From: Welwitschia mirabilis
Lineage: Eukaryota > Gnetophyta > Gnetopsida > Welwitschiales
Length of the DNA: 64,000 nt
NCBI GenBank assembly: GCA_051453625.1
Contig: JBOZIK010000001.1
Coordinates: 185,882,782 to 185,946,781, forward strand
Direction: 5' to 3'
Program-made: the position numbers and the translations under genes
The notes under the pieces: model-generated
What the model was told of the DNA's origin: nothing
Seen by the model: only the letters and a program-made list of their open reading frames with translations
The model's database searches: none
Shown here: positions 44,755 to 58,173 of the stretch, piece by piece
How positions within the stretch are numbered: the stretch's first letter is position 1
Layout: every line of letters begins with the position of its first letter

Positions 44755-47475
44755 AATTCGGCATTGAAGTGTATGTTAGGGTCATAGCAAGCATGGTAAC
44801 ATATGGTGCATAGCTGGTAGAGGAGATATTTGGGGGCAAGCTTTAACCACTGCTTTAGCCCCCTTCATTACCAAGAGAAGCAACTTTAGTTGCCCAAATG
44901 AAATTCCATGGGATCTTCACTTCTTTATCTTTAATAAATTCTTATTAAGAGAGGAGAAAAATGGATGAAGAGGAAGAGAAAGAGAGCCCTCAAAAGGTGG
45001 ATTTGAAATAATTTTTTTTTTTAGTGGGTACAATGAGGGTGCTCGAATGGAAGCCACTAAGGATATTATAAGGATCACCAAAAGGACTACTAGAACACAC
45101 CCTTATTTGAGTGTAGGCAATGCCTTTATACCTCTTATTTTTATGTCAAACTACTCCAATGTTTAGGCACGGGAGGCCATATTGCTTACCCTTCTAAACA
45201 TTATTGTTAGAAATGTCAAGATCCTCTTAACTAAGATAATTTTATGGAATCTAAGTGGGCTGATTACAAGAGAGATCAGAGAGCATTAGAGCTTGTGTTT
45301 CCTTTTAATTTTTTTGTCTATTGCTCCAAATCTGACTCTACTATTGATTTTATTATGTGCAACACCTTTAAAGGAGTCTCTATAATGAAAGATGTAATTG
45401 CTCCTCTTCCTTTGCAATAGCTTAAGTTTCTACTAATGAACAAAAGTCTGGAAACAAGCTTATATGTGAAAATACATTATTTCTTTAGAGAGATCCCTTA
45501 GNNNNNNNNTTGCAATGACTATCAATATAATGATATTTGTTCATTCACTTAAGAAAGGAGTACGTTTGCTATTTCTCACTTATTTAGCCATCAGTTTTAT
45601 TTATTTATTTCTTTTTCTTAGTTTTGCTTTCTTGTGACCTGTGTAATAAGGAGATAATGTATGTGTTTGGAATTACTTACTAGGTAATTCATTTGATTTT
45701 GGTGCTTGATTTGTTATATTTTGATGATAAATTACATCTTTCTCATATTTTCTCTAAACATTCTTTTAATTTTATTTTATACAATTATCAATTCCATTCT
45801 TTTAATTTTGATTGAATTTGCATTTGCATGTAAATATGAGATAGGAATATTAAGTCTTCTTTGAAAGAAATCTCTCTAGATATGTTTTGTTTTCAATAAA
45901 TGATTTAATATTTTTCACACTCTTACATTCTAAGTTACTTAGACATGGTTGATATATATATTATTGTTATTTCATTGATGTTACATACTAAGTTAGCTTT
46001 CTATTTCATTTTCAAGAAGCCAAAATATTATCTCTGTGGGCTTATAACTTCTATTTTTTTCCTTTGCACCTCAAGGAATCTAGATAAATGTTCTATCCTT
46101 AGGCCTACATCTTATTTGAATAATGATCTTTAGTCTTAAAAAAATTAATCGCACTAATGTAGATTTTGAACTTCTATCTTTTCAACCATTTCCATGTTCG
46201 ACCTTATTCTGAGTAATTCCTATAGGAGCCTCACAAGTTGCTCAAATGAAATGTTATTTTATGGCTCTTAAATTTATAAGCATAAATAAGTTATTAATTT
46301 GTCAAAGGAAATTACTTATTGGCATGTATGCTATTGCAAATCCTTTTCTTCTTTTTGCAAGTGTAGATGACATTATTTCTAAAATTTAAGATAANNNNNN
46401 NNNNNNNNNNNNNNNNNNNNNNNNNNNNNNNNNNNNNNNNNNNNNNNNNNNNNNNNNNNNNNNNNNNNNNNNNNNNNNNNNNNNNNNNNNNNNNTCTAGA
46501 AGAATTAATTCCTTTACATTCTAAGATTTTTGATGCTGTAATGATTCCATATCCAACTAGAAGATACGAAGAGTGGCATTTGTGGATTTAATTCCAAAAA
46601 CTCCTATAGGAAAATGTTAAGGAGAAATTTGATGCAATAAGCTCTTAAATTGCCTTAAATTTATTAGGGTGATAGAAGTAGAATAATGCTTCCTAATAAG
46701 GTCCCCTCAATCCCTCAGTTTTCTAGAATTTAGGGCATCTTCACATCCTCTTGTAGTTCTACCAAAACCTCTTGTAATTTCATCAAGGTATAGCTTTTGG
46801 TTTTGTTTATAACAATGTAGATGATGTTGTTTCTACAATTTAAGATATTGTATCTCTCTTTTCATTGCTATTATTCTTGTAAGAATATTTTTTTTATAAT
46901 ATCCTCTTTTTCTCTTCTTTCATGAGTGTGCTACTATAGACAACATACTACTTTTACTATACTCTAGTTATTTGTTCACCATTAAAAAGAAAAGTTTGAC
47001 TAGGCAGATAAGCTTCCTAGGTTCTCATTAATCATAGTCATATCTAGATATTTTTGCATAAAAATGAGTAAATAAGATATTAGCTTGACTTTTAGTGAAA
47101 TAAACATTGCAAAGAAATTTTAATGTGAACAAAATTATATTAATGCATTACATATGGCATGGCCTATTTCTACAATTTATTTAGATGTATGCTTAGATCT
47201 TCTTATTCAATTTTGAGAATATTCATGTAAGGCACTAAGCTATAAATAGGAGCACAATTAGAGATCATAAATAACCACAATATTAGGTGGTATCATATGC
47301 ACATCAGATTTAGTTATCATATTCCATTTATAATTGCTTAGACCTTTAGTTCCAATGTTTATCTTTACTTGTATAAGGTTTTCTCCATGTGTGGCACCAA
47401 ATATTATGTCACATGACATTGTTATCTTATACATCACTTGTATCATCTTTGTGGTGTCCTTTTTTGGATACACTA
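44755..47475. repeat. Unidentified 2.5-kb dispersed repeat, copy 1
   Basis: This segment aligns end to end with 50764-53220 in the same orientation. Shared landmarks are 'cccaaatgaaat.ccatg', 'gaggagaa.aatgg', 'atgaaagatgt.attgctcc', 'ataaggagataatgtatgt', 'gtgaaataaacattgcaaag' and 'gtaaggttttctccatgtgtgg'. A short frame at 45316-45420 (C-S-K-S-D-S-T-I-D-F-I-M and N-T-F-K-G-V-S-I-M-K-D-V) is conserved in both copies. I could not name the family. Gaps at 45502-45509 and 46395-46494. Confidence 0.7.
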
Positions 47476-49190
47476 GTTTTTTTAGAGTTAAATTAATTCA
47501 AATATGAAAATAAGAGACACTTTGCAAATCCATTCCCTTTCATGAAGAATTTTATCAACAAAAAAACATTTGAAGCTAAATATAAGGTAGCGGTATATGT
47601 AAAAATATAACTTTTATCATTCTAGAGATAACATATTCTATCTTACAAAATATGTGGTTATATTATCCTTTAGCAATTTAGTTATAAGAGTAAATTTATT
47701 TAAGCTTCAAAATGTTTTTACTTATTTTATATTATATATGTTGATTTGTCTTTTTATACTACCTTATAAATTTATGGGTAAGAATCATGTCGTTAGCTAG
47801 TCATGTAAGCCCTAGGATATTAGGTAAAGCCAATAAATATTTTATATAATAAATTACATTTTCCCCTAACCTATGAGCTTCACACCCTATTTCTATGCTT
47901 TTAACATATACCTATAGTACTTAGTGGAAAAGTAGCTAGGTTTCATTTTAGATTAATTAATAGTTTTTAATTATTTTTAAACTTTAGAAAATAGTAGACA
48001 TAAATATTTTAAAATGGAAGAAGATGGTAAATGGATGAAAATAAGGAGATAGTATTAATTTATTTATGTCATTCCTACAAGCCTCTTTATTTTGAATATT
48101 ACTTATTTTACTTGGACTCTTTTATGCCCCTTATTAGTAAGGCTACGTTACATGTGTTAATTATACATAACAAAGCTCTTACTATATTGGTTCTTATTAT
48201 AGGAATGTAATCATATCTTTCTAAGTTCATAGTGGATATTTTTATATAGTGAAAGAAATATTTGATAAGATTAAAGGCTCCTTCCTTTTAGACTTTTAGA
48301 TTGGTTCCTTAGATAATGTTGTTATTATAATTATTTTAATATAATACTTTCTTATACTTAGTAATTAATTTATAGTGAATTTTAGATATTTTTGGATGTA
48401 TTGACTAATAATTATGTTACTTTTAGCATGATTTAATGTAGTTATGATAAGCATAGTATAGTTATAAAATGATGTAGGTTTTGGCATAGCCTCAATGATC
48501 ATGGTTGCTTCTAGTATTCTTGAGTATTTCCAGGTATGTATGCCTAAATATAATTTCTCACATGTTCATGCATATGAGTTAAATGTTCCTAGTAGTTATT
48601 TGTTATCTCATGCATAAAGTAATATAATAATAGTGATTGTTCTATGATGCTTATTGAAATAATTAGNNNNNNNNNNNNNNNNNNNNNNNNNNNNNNNNNN
48701 NNNNNNNNNNNNNNNNNNNNNNNNNNNNNNNNNNNNNNNNNNNNNNNNNNNNNNNNNNNNNNNNNNNNNNNNNNNNNNNNNNNNNNNNNNNNNNNNNNNN
48801 NNNNNNNNNNNNNNNNNNNNNNNNNNNNNNNNNNNNNNNNNNNNNNNNNNNNNNNNNNNNNNNNNNNNNNNNNNNNNNNNNNNNNNNNNNNNNNNNNNNN
48901 NNNNNNNNNNNNNNNNNNNNNNNNNNNNNNNNNNNNNNNNNNNNNNNNNNNNNNNNNNNNNNNNNNNNNNNNNNNNNNNNNNNNNNNNNNNNNNNNNNNN
49001 NNNNNNNNNNNNNNNNNNNNNNNNNNNNNNNNNNNNNNNNNNNNNNNNNNNNNNNNNNNNNNNNNNNNNNNNNNNNNNNNNNNNNNNNNNNNNNNNNNNN
49101 NNNNNNNNNNNNNNNNNNNNNNNNNNNNNNNNNNNNNNNNNNNNNNNNNNNNNNNNNNNNNNNNNNNNNNNNNNNNNGTTATAAAAGAAG
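47476..49190. other. AT-rich DNA with a 511-N gap, nothing recognised
   Basis: No open frame of note or transposon domain was found between the repeat copy and the gap at 48667-49177. Long open frames that cross the gap consist almost only of N and are not evidence of a gene. Confidence 0.5.
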
Positions 49191-49239
49191 CAGCTGTGAG
49201 ACACCCTATTAAAATGGTGTGTGTATGTATATGTATATA

Positions 49240-49476
49240 TGTGTGTGAATCATATTTCTTCATGAGTTTACATAATGACATTCTATTATGATATAATCCC
49301 TCCGATTTTATCTCACCAAGACGTTACAGTAAGATATGAAAGGTCCTTTGTGCTTAGTGATGGAGGATTACTAATAGATATTTTAGCTAAGTGATGAAGG
49401 GCTTAACTCTCTCTCTTTATCTCTCTCTTTATATTTATATATATCATGTACCCATATATCTGATTTATATTAATAT
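49240..49476. repeat. Dispersed repeat shared with 63425-63600
   Basis: 'catgagtttacataatgaca', 'attctattatgatat', 'gttacagtaagatatga', 'gtgatggaggattactaatagatattttagc' and 'tgatttatattaatat' recur with few changes at 63431-63585. The copy is interrupted on the right by a 914-N gap (49477-50390). Confidence 0.7.
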
Positions 49477-50390
49477 NNNNNNNNNNNNNNNNNNNNNNNN
49501 NNNNNNNNNNNNNNNNNNNNNNNNNNNNNNNNNNNNNNNNNNNNNNNNNNNNNNNNNNNNNNNNNNNNNNNNNNNNNNNNNNNNNNNNNNNNNNNNNNNN
49601 NNNNNNNNNNNNNNNNNNNNNNNNNNNNNNNNNNNNNNNNNNNNNNNNNNNNNNNNNNNNNNNNNNNNNNNNNNNNNNNNNNNNNNNNNNNNNNNNNNNN
49701 NNNNNNNNNNNNNNNNNNNNNNNNNNNNNNNNNNNNNNNNNNNNNNNNNNNNNNNNNNNNNNNNNNNNNNNNNNNNNNNNNNNNNNNNNNNNNNNNNNNN
49801 NNNNNNNNNNNNNNNNNNNNNNNNNNNNNNNNNNNNNNNNNNNNNNNNNNNNNNNNNNNNNNNNNNNNNNNNNNNNNNNNNNNNNNNNNNNNNNNNNNNN
49901 NNNNNNNNNNNNNNNNNNNNNNNNNNNNNNNNNNNNNNNNNNNNNNNNNNNNNNNNNNNNNNNNNNNNNNNNNNNNNNNNNNNNNNNNNNNNNNNNNNNN
50001 NNNNNNNNNNNNNNNNNNNNNNNNNNNNNNNNNNNNNNNNNNNNNNNNNNNNNNNNNNNNNNNNNNNNNNNNNNNNNNNNNNNNNNNNNNNNNNNNNNNN
50101 NNNNNNNNNNNNNNNNNNNNNNNNNNNNNNNNNNNNNNNNNNNNNNNNNNNNNNNNNNNNNNNNNNNNNNNNNNNNNNNNNNNNNNNNNNNNNNNNNNNN
50201 NNNNNNNNNNNNNNNNNNNNNNNNNNNNNNNNNNNNNNNNNNNNNNNNNNNNNNNNNNNNNNNNNNNNNNNNNNNNNNNNNNNNNNNNNNNNNNNNNNNN
50301 NNNNNNNNNNNNNNNNNNNNNNNNNNNNNNNNNNNNNNNNNNNNNNNNNNNNNNNNNNNNNNNNNNNNNNNNNNNNNNNNNNNNNNNNNN

Positions 50391-50763
50391 ATTAAAACCT
50401 AAAGAGTGATTATGTTATTAGTTAGGTTGGATATCATCACATAGTTAACTTGACATAAATTTTGTGGGTAACTAAGAGGTAAGTCTCTTAACCATAACCT
50501 AAATATTCTGCTGCAATGTTTACTCTTGTCATGTAAATTGATGTGCTATAATATAATAAAGTTAATTATTACAAATAATTCATGCTTTTAAATCCATTCC
50601 AAAAACTAGATCATGACATTTTAGTATCATTGCTTAGGTTTGAATGCATTCCTTAATCAATTTATTAATAATTTTNNNNNNNNNNNNNNNNNNNNNNNNN
50701 NNNNNNNNNNNNNNNNNNNNNNNNNNNNNNNNNNNNNNNNNNNNNNNNNNNNNNNNNNNNNNN
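50391..50763. other. Short AT-rich segment between two gaps
   Basis: The 285 bp between the 914-N gap and an 88-N gap (50676-50763) contain no recognised feature. Confidence 0.5.
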
Positions 50764-53220
50764 TGTTCGACGTTGAGTGGTGTGCTATGGTCATAGAAAG
50801 GATGGTGAAATACAGTGAACTGTTGGCATAAGATATATTTAGGAGCGACCTTGTAACCACTACTCTATCCCCTTCCATTGTTAGGAGGAGTGACTTTAGT
50901 TTCCCAAATGAAATCCCATGCACCCTGAACTTCTATATCGTTAATGAATTCCTATTAGGAGAGGAGAAGAATGGGCAAAGAGGAAGAGGAGGAGAGCCCT
51001 TAAAATGTGGATTTGGATTTTTTTTTAGTTGGTATAATGAGGATGATTAATTAGAGGTTACCAAGGAGATTAGAAGAATTACCAAAAGCTCTACTAGAAT
51101 CCATGCTTATTTGGGCATAAGTGATGCCTTTGACCTCTCATTTCTATGTTAAACTCTGCTGATGTCTAGGCATAGTAGGCTATCCTTCTTACCCTTATAA
51201 ACATCACTATTAGAAATGTCCGGATCCTTTCAAATGAGATAATTTTATAGAATCTAAGTAGGGTAATTGTAAGAGAGATTAGATAGTATTCAATCTTATG
51301 CATCCTTTGGATTTTCCTGTTGATTACTCTAAATCTGACTCTATTATTGATTTTATTATGTCCAACACCTTTAAAGGAGTGTCTAAAATGAAAGATGTGA
51401 TTGCTCCTCTTCCTCTGCAATAGCCTAAGTATTTGCTAATGGACAAAAGTTTGAAAACAAGCTTATATTTGAAAATACATGATTTCTTTAGAGAGAACCC
51501 TCAACATTAGGTTTGTAATGATTATCAACATAAGAGTATTTATTCATTCACTTAAGAAAGGAGTAGGTATGCTATTTCTTACTTATTTAGCATCGAGTTT
51601 TATTTCTTTATTTCTTTATTTCTTTTTCTTGGTTTTACTTCCATGTGACCTTTGCAATAAGGAGATAATGTATGTATTTGAAATGACTTAATGGGTAATG
51701 TATTTCAGTTTTGCACTTGATTTGTTATATTTCAATAATAAAGTACATATTTCTCACATCTTATCTAAACATTCTTTCAATTTTACTTTATATCATTGTT
51801 AATTCCACTCTTTAATTTTGATTGAATTTGCATTTGCATGCACATATGGGACAGGAATATCAAGTCTCATTTGAAAGAAATCTCCCTAGACATGTTTTGT
51901 TTTCTATAAATAATTTAATATTTTTTACACTCCCACATTCTAAGTCACTCAAGCATGATTGATATATATATTATTATTATTTCATTGATGTTACATACTG
52001 ATTTGACTTTTCATTTCATTTTCAAAAAATTAAAATATTATCTCTATTGTGGGCTTATAACTTCTATTTATTTTTAATTGTATCTCAAAGAATCTAGATA
52101 AATGTCCTAATCTTAGGCCTACATCTTATTTGAATAATGATCTTTAGTCTTAAAAAAATTGATCACACTAAAAGTAGATTTTGAGTTTCTATATTTTCAA
52201 CCATTTTACATTCTACATTATTCTAAGTAATTCCTATAGGAGCCTCATAAGTCACTTAGATTAAATCTTATTTTATGGATCTTAAATTTATGAACATAAA
52301 TAGGTTATTAATTTGTCAAATAAAATTACTTATTGGCATGTATGTTATTGCAAATACTTTTCTTCTTTTTGAAAGTGCAGATGACATTATTTCTAAGATT
52401 TAAGATAATGTATCTCTATTTTCATTGTTATTATTCTTGTAAGAATTTTTTTTTTAATAATATCCTCTTTTTCTCATCTTTGTTAGTGTGCTATTGTAGA
52501 CAACGTACCACTTTTATCATACTCCTTCAATTATTTATTTATAGTTGAAAGTTTAGCTTGGAAGATAGGCTTTCTAGTTTCTAATTGATCATGGTAATAT
52601 CTAGATATTTTTGCATAAATGTAAGTAAATAGGACATTAGCTTGACTTTTAGTGAAATAAACATTGCAAAGCAATTTTAATGGCAAACAAAAGTACATTA
52701 ATGCATCACACATGACATGACCTATTTCTAAAATTTCTTTAGATGTATGCTTAGAACTTCTTTTTCAATTTTGATAATATTAATGTAAGGTAATAAACTA
52801 TAAATAGAAACACAACTAGAGCTCATAAATAACCACATNNNNNNNNNNNNNNNNNNNNNNNNNNNNNNNNNNNNNNNNNNNNNNNNNNNNNNNNNNNNNN
52901 NNNNNNNNNNNNNNNNNNNNNNNNNNNNNNNNNNNNNNATGCATCACACTGGCATGACCTATTTCTAAAATTTCTTTAGATGTATGCTTAAAACTTCTTT
53001 TTCAAATTTGATAATATTAATGTAAGGTAATAAACTATAAATAGGAACACAACTAGATCTCATAAATAACCACATTACTAGGTGGTATCATATGCACATC
53101 AAATTTAGTTATCATAACCCATTTATAAATGCTTAGATCTTTAGTTCCAATGTTTATCTTTACTTGTGTAAGGTTTTCTCCATGTGTGGCATTAAATCTG
53201 ATGTCACATGACGTTGTTAA
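50764..53220. repeat. Unidentified 2.5-kb dispersed repeat, copy 2, interrupted by LTR C
   Basis: This is the second copy of the repeat at 44755-47475. The conserved coding-like piece (Y-S-K-S-D-S-I-I-D-F-I-M, N-T-F-K-G-V-S-K-M-K-D-V) is at 51319-51423 and ends in TAG in both copies. Homology breaks at 53220, where LTR C begins; copy 1 continues with 'tcttatacatcacttgtatc'. An equal-length duplication around the gap at 52839-52938 (52701-52838 versus 52939-53075) looks artefactual. Confidence 0.7.
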
Positions 53221-55075
53221 TGTAATACCCATATTTCTAGCTTTAAAATTTATGAATGTTACTTATTTACCAAAGGGTTAAGTTCTCATCCTTTCCCTCT
53301 ATCGTATGCATTAATTATAAATTAACCATGTATTTAATAGAANNNNNNNNNNNNNNTAGCTTTGTAACATCCATCTCAAGTAATTATAACTTCCTTTAAT
53401 AATAACTTTCTCTAACATGGTCCTCTCCTTCATGATACCTTAAGTGTTTCATCTTTTTACGAATAAAAATAACCTATTACAAGAGATAGTAGATTAATGG
53501 TTGTCTAATTAAATTTTTAGAAACATAACAATTTTATAATATCACGATTTGTTCTATCAAGTTATATATAAATTTCTTACAAGAAAAATGACAATGGAAA
53601 TAAAAACATTTTTAATAAGGAAATCAGTCTCATCTACTATTACATGTTTAAAGCTATAACCAAAATTGTATATGATTCAATTTTTAAAAAGTATTCTCAA
53701 GAGCATAATTGCTGAAAATTTTAAGATTCATAAAGAACTATAGATTTTGTTCCAAGACAAATTCTCAAGAAATGCTTGCAAAAGATGCATAGTTAAAGTT
53801 CATATTTCATTGAAATAATACCTCAAGAAAGATGTACCTAATCCAACATTTAATGTATTTTTAAGATAATTATAATATAGAGGAATTCAATATTTTCAAA
53901 AGATATATAAGTCTCACTCTAAAATAATTTCTTAACATAAACTTGGAAAGATAATCTTCTCTTTTATTTGTCCTTCTCGGCAATCAAGCTCCAGTTTTAT
54001 CAATTATTTTATATAAGAATTATGGAGTGAGAATAGTGAAAATTTCATAGCTCCCAGTATGGCCCAGGCAAGGCAAGTTTAAGGTACAAAGTCTCAAGAT
54101 TTTAATAAGGTATGAATCAATGATTATATCAAGGATTTCAAAATGATAATCTCATGGATCTGATATGAGAAAATAACTAGTTTTTCAAACATATTTCATC
54201 ATAATATTCTTCAATTTTTTACACTTCATCATTNNNNNNNNNNNNNNNNNNNNNNNNNNNNNNNNNNNNNNNNNNNNNNNNNNNNNNNNNNNNNNNNNNN
54301 NNNNNNNNNNNNNNNNNNNNNNNNNNNNNNNNNTATTTCATCATAATATTCTTTAATTTTCTCCACTTCCTCATTCAGTGATCTATGGGATCCATTACCT
54401 CTCTCAATGATCCGTGGATTTCTCATAATGTATTCTCCTACTCCACTACCTCATTTGGTGACCTGTGAATCCCACTACCTCATTTGATAATTTGTGATAT
54501 AATCAATGAATCAATCAATTCCACTGCCTCATTCGATGATCTATGGGTTCTTACTTTCCACTACCTCATTTGGCAGTCTATGGAAAACTCATTCCCTGAG
54601 ATTTTAAGAATCCAAGATATCAAGGAAGCATAAGAAAGATGTATTTCCAAACAAAGATCCTCAACAAGAGTAGAAATTCATGAAGATTTCCACATGAAAG
54701 TAGTAAAAACTAGGATCTAAAATCAAGAATGCATTTGTTTAAGTATCAATAATATGCACATCTAACAACTTTTCAATTTTTGCAAGAAAATGTGTAAACA
54801 TAAATGCATAAAGAAATGCATGCAAGAAAAGGGTTGAATAAGGATGCAAGAATTTAAATAAAAACCATACTTGGATTAAAATGAAGATTTAAGAACTTTC
54901 AAAGATTTCAAGGCTCAAAGGTCTAAAGGTTTATCCAAGGTTTGATAGCAAAAGCATCTCCAAAAAAGAAATTAAGAAGAAAGAAAAAGGAGGGTTCTAT
55001 TTATAACTGAGGTTTTGTGGAATGTAAAGGGTCACAATAATATGAAGAAAAAAACATCATAAAGGAGGATGCTTA
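53221..55075 (-). mobile_element. Minisatellite-bearing LTR, copy C (minus orientation)
   Basis: On the plus strand the copy starts 'tgtaatacccatatttctag', the reverse complement of the LTR 3' end, directly inside repeat copy 2, with no primer-binding site beside it. It is therefore a 3' LTR or solo LTR. It includes the minisatellite (about 54370-54590) and the inner tract shared with copies B and D. A TATA box (GTTATAAATAGAACCC on the minus strand) lies at about 54993-55008. It runs into a 694-N gap (55076-55769), so the far end and any target duplication are hidden. Gaps also at 53343-53356 and 54234-54333, the latter with equal 42-bp flanks. Confidence 0.72.
54370..54590. repeat. Minisatellite inside LTR C
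   Basis: About six units, in reverse complement to copies A and B: 'ccactacctcatttggtgacc', 'cccactacctcatttgataat', 'ccactgcctcattcgatgat'. Unit spacing is 35-50 bp. Confidence 0.82.
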
Positions 55076-55769
55076 NNNNNNNNNNNNNNNNNNNNNNNNN
55101 NNNNNNNNNNNNNNNNNNNNNNNNNNNNNNNNNNNNNNNNNNNNNNNNNNNNNNNNNNNNNNNNNNNNNNNNNNNNNNNNNNNNNNNNNNNNNNNNNNNN
55201 NNNNNNNNNNNNNNNNNNNNNNNNNNNNNNNNNNNNNNNNNNNNNNNNNNNNNNNNNNNNNNNNNNNNNNNNNNNNNNNNNNNNNNNNNNNNNNNNNNNN
55301 NNNNNNNNNNNNNNNNNNNNNNNNNNNNNNNNNNNNNNNNNNNNNNNNNNNNNNNNNNNNNNNNNNNNNNNNNNNNNNNNNNNNNNNNNNNNNNNNNNNN
55401 NNNNNNNNNNNNNNNNNNNNNNNNNNNNNNNNNNNNNNNNNNNNNNNNNNNNNNNNNNNNNNNNNNNNNNNNNNNNNNNNNNNNNNNNNNNNNNNNNNNN
55501 NNNNNNNNNNNNNNNNNNNNNNNNNNNNNNNNNNNNNNNNNNNNNNNNNNNNNNNNNNNNNNNNNNNNNNNNNNNNNNNNNNNNNNNNNNNNNNNNNNNN
55601 NNNNNNNNNNNNNNNNNNNNNNNNNNNNNNNNNNNNNNNNNNNNNNNNNNNNNNNNNNNNNNNNNNNNNNNNNNNNNNNNNNNNNNNNNNNNNNNNNNNN
55701 NNNNNNNNNNNNNNNNNNNNNNNNNNNNNNNNNNNNNNNNNNNNNNNNNNNNNNNNNNNNNNNNNNNNN

Positions 55770-57955
55770 ACAATAATAAAATAATATTATAGTTAATACA
55801 ACATGAATAACTATTAAGCACACAATTTTTTAGAATATAAATATAATCACTACATTAGCTTATAGACTCTATAATAACAAAATTATTTTAATTTAGTTTT
55901 TAAGTAAATCTTTGGACCTTAACATTTTGGACATGATATTTCTCCATCCCTTAAAAAGTTTCATCCTTGAAACTTAAATAAGAAAGCTTAATTCTTTACT
56001 ACAATACATATATTTTATATTTTCAAGTAGCTTCTACTCCTATCTCTTCTAATCATTGTATTAAAGTTGAATTTATCTTCCTTCAATGCTATATATAAAT
56101 TGTTGAATAAGTTGAAATGTTGTCCATGTACTTGCTAATCAAGATCATGATAACATTAATCATTTCTTGTTTTGGAATGGTCAAGCTCTAGTAATTCTCT
56201 TTTTCCTCTACCCTTCCCTTTGATTTCATGGTGTAAGCTCTAAAATTTGTAGTACATAAGTATATCAATTCACAAAACTCGTTTGTTATATATGAACTTT
56301 CAATCTTTTCCATTTCCTTAGGTCATAATACTTATTTAATTATGGAAAATGTTATAAGTTAGCATATCTTCATGAGAGATTGGATAAAGACCACATAATT
56401 GATTTTGCAAGGAATTTCTAAGAACATAGTTGAATATAATTATAGATGGTTGAAAATCCTTTTATTTCATAAGCCAAGATATCTTAACGATCTCCTTACT
56501 TAGACCAAAAACAAAATATGCTTAAACCATTAAGTTCAAAACTACAACTCAAATATGGCATCACAACAATCTCTTACTCCAAATTGTGACATACACTTCT
56601 AAAGCTGTTATGTAGAAATTCCTCAAGCCTAAGCTCAAAAATTGTAGATCTCTTCCACACTACACTCCTTTGTTGTGTACTTTTTTCAATGCCACTTCGA
56701 CATTTCTACATGTATAATCTAGTTGCATTTCCACTTTAACGACTTACATGTATAATATAGCATCTTAAAGCCTAATAAGTAAAAGACTAAATGTGTGAAA
56801 TAAGTCCAAAGTTATAATTTTAGCCTAAATAAAGTGAAGACCTATAGATGAGATTTCTATTATTAATAAATAGATGAATATCAATCAAATTATTACAATA
56901 AGTAACGAAAACATGTAGAGCATAAATAAGAGCTAAGAGTTAAATCAATGCAAGCATAAAAGAAATAAATATGCAAGAGCTTTAAGATTAATTGAGAGTA
57001 GCAAAAATCTAGCCTCATAAACTTGAATGCATATTCCATCTAAACAAGATTACAAATTTTAATCATATAATAGGGTTAGCTAGTGAAGACTTAAGATGTA
57101 GGATAATGTTAATTATTAAAGAGGGCTCGATTAATACAAACATCCAATGAGAAATGTGAGAAATTCTTGAAAGAAACATTTGTCTAAAGTTTCACTAATG
57201 ATAGGCTATGAAGATAAGCCAAAGAGTTAACACCTTTCATTGAAGTAATAGCTCTTTACTTTCTACCGACCATGATAATGTCATTTTTCCACACAACCTC
57301 ATAAATAAATCCAAAATAGTTTAAGCTAAACCAAATAAATGGCAATAGAGCATGAATATGGCTTGGACTGATTCTTTCTTTTATGTTAAGGACAAAGGGA
57401 GAATGAATGAGAAAATAATAACAAGGAGTAAGAGATTACAAGAATTAATTTATCTGTTTCCTCTAAATGATTGTTGATTAGGCGCATGAGAGACAATAAG
57501 CTAGAGGCAAACAAAATCTAGTGTCAAAGATTGACAGATCTAGAAACTAATAACTTTCTATATAAATGTCTAGATTGCTATGTATTTTATTTTCCTACTT
57601 GGGGGCCTAAGTTGGTCTCTCCTTGAGTCCCATATTGTTTTCTATTTACATGTGTAAAAAGAAAAGCATTACCTATATTTCTTCTTCCTCAATCCTTACT
57701 TCCTCTTCCATCACTATTTGAAGTGCTTTATATCATTATTACTTCCTATGTTGTACATATTATAAGGTATCATATATTATATACCTATACCTTAGCTATT
57801 TATGCATATAATTTCAAAATGAATATGCAAAGAGGAAAAAGTAGGAAAGTGGATTTGAACCTATGACCTTTGTTTCTTTGTTTGATAACTTAATCACTAC
57901 CCTATGTCTCTTTATTTGTTCATTAACTTTCAATATAACAATGAGTTAGCTTCTC
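55770..57955. other. AT-rich DNA, nothing recognised except a tRNA-like fragment
   Basis: No transposon domain or long open frame was found. At 57850-57905 the minus strand has 'aaaggtcataggttcaaatcc', with a good box B (GGTTCAAATCC), and further upstream 'agtgattaagttatcaaac', like a tRNA D-arm. It is probably an eroded SINE head. Confidence 0.4.
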
Positions 57956-58173
57956 ATGCTAATATCTAATTATTTTAAAACATTTTTCAATATTAAGTTT
58001 TCCTTCCTTGCTTCTTACTTTTCAGAATCATTATTTGCATGGTGGACACTTGTCCGCCGTTATGGGCCCTTGTCAGCTAGAACTTCTCCCCTCCTTCCCA
58101 AGTGTCTAATAATCTTCAGCTCTTCCTCTTACTTTCATTTGACACTTTCAAGGCTTCACCTTAATGTTGCAGC

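Noticed and set aside
48589-50395. Open frames of up to 334 codons across N runs (also at 55032-55823 and 27305-27703)
   Set aside because: Almost all residues are undetermined; the frames exist only because N cannot encode a stop.
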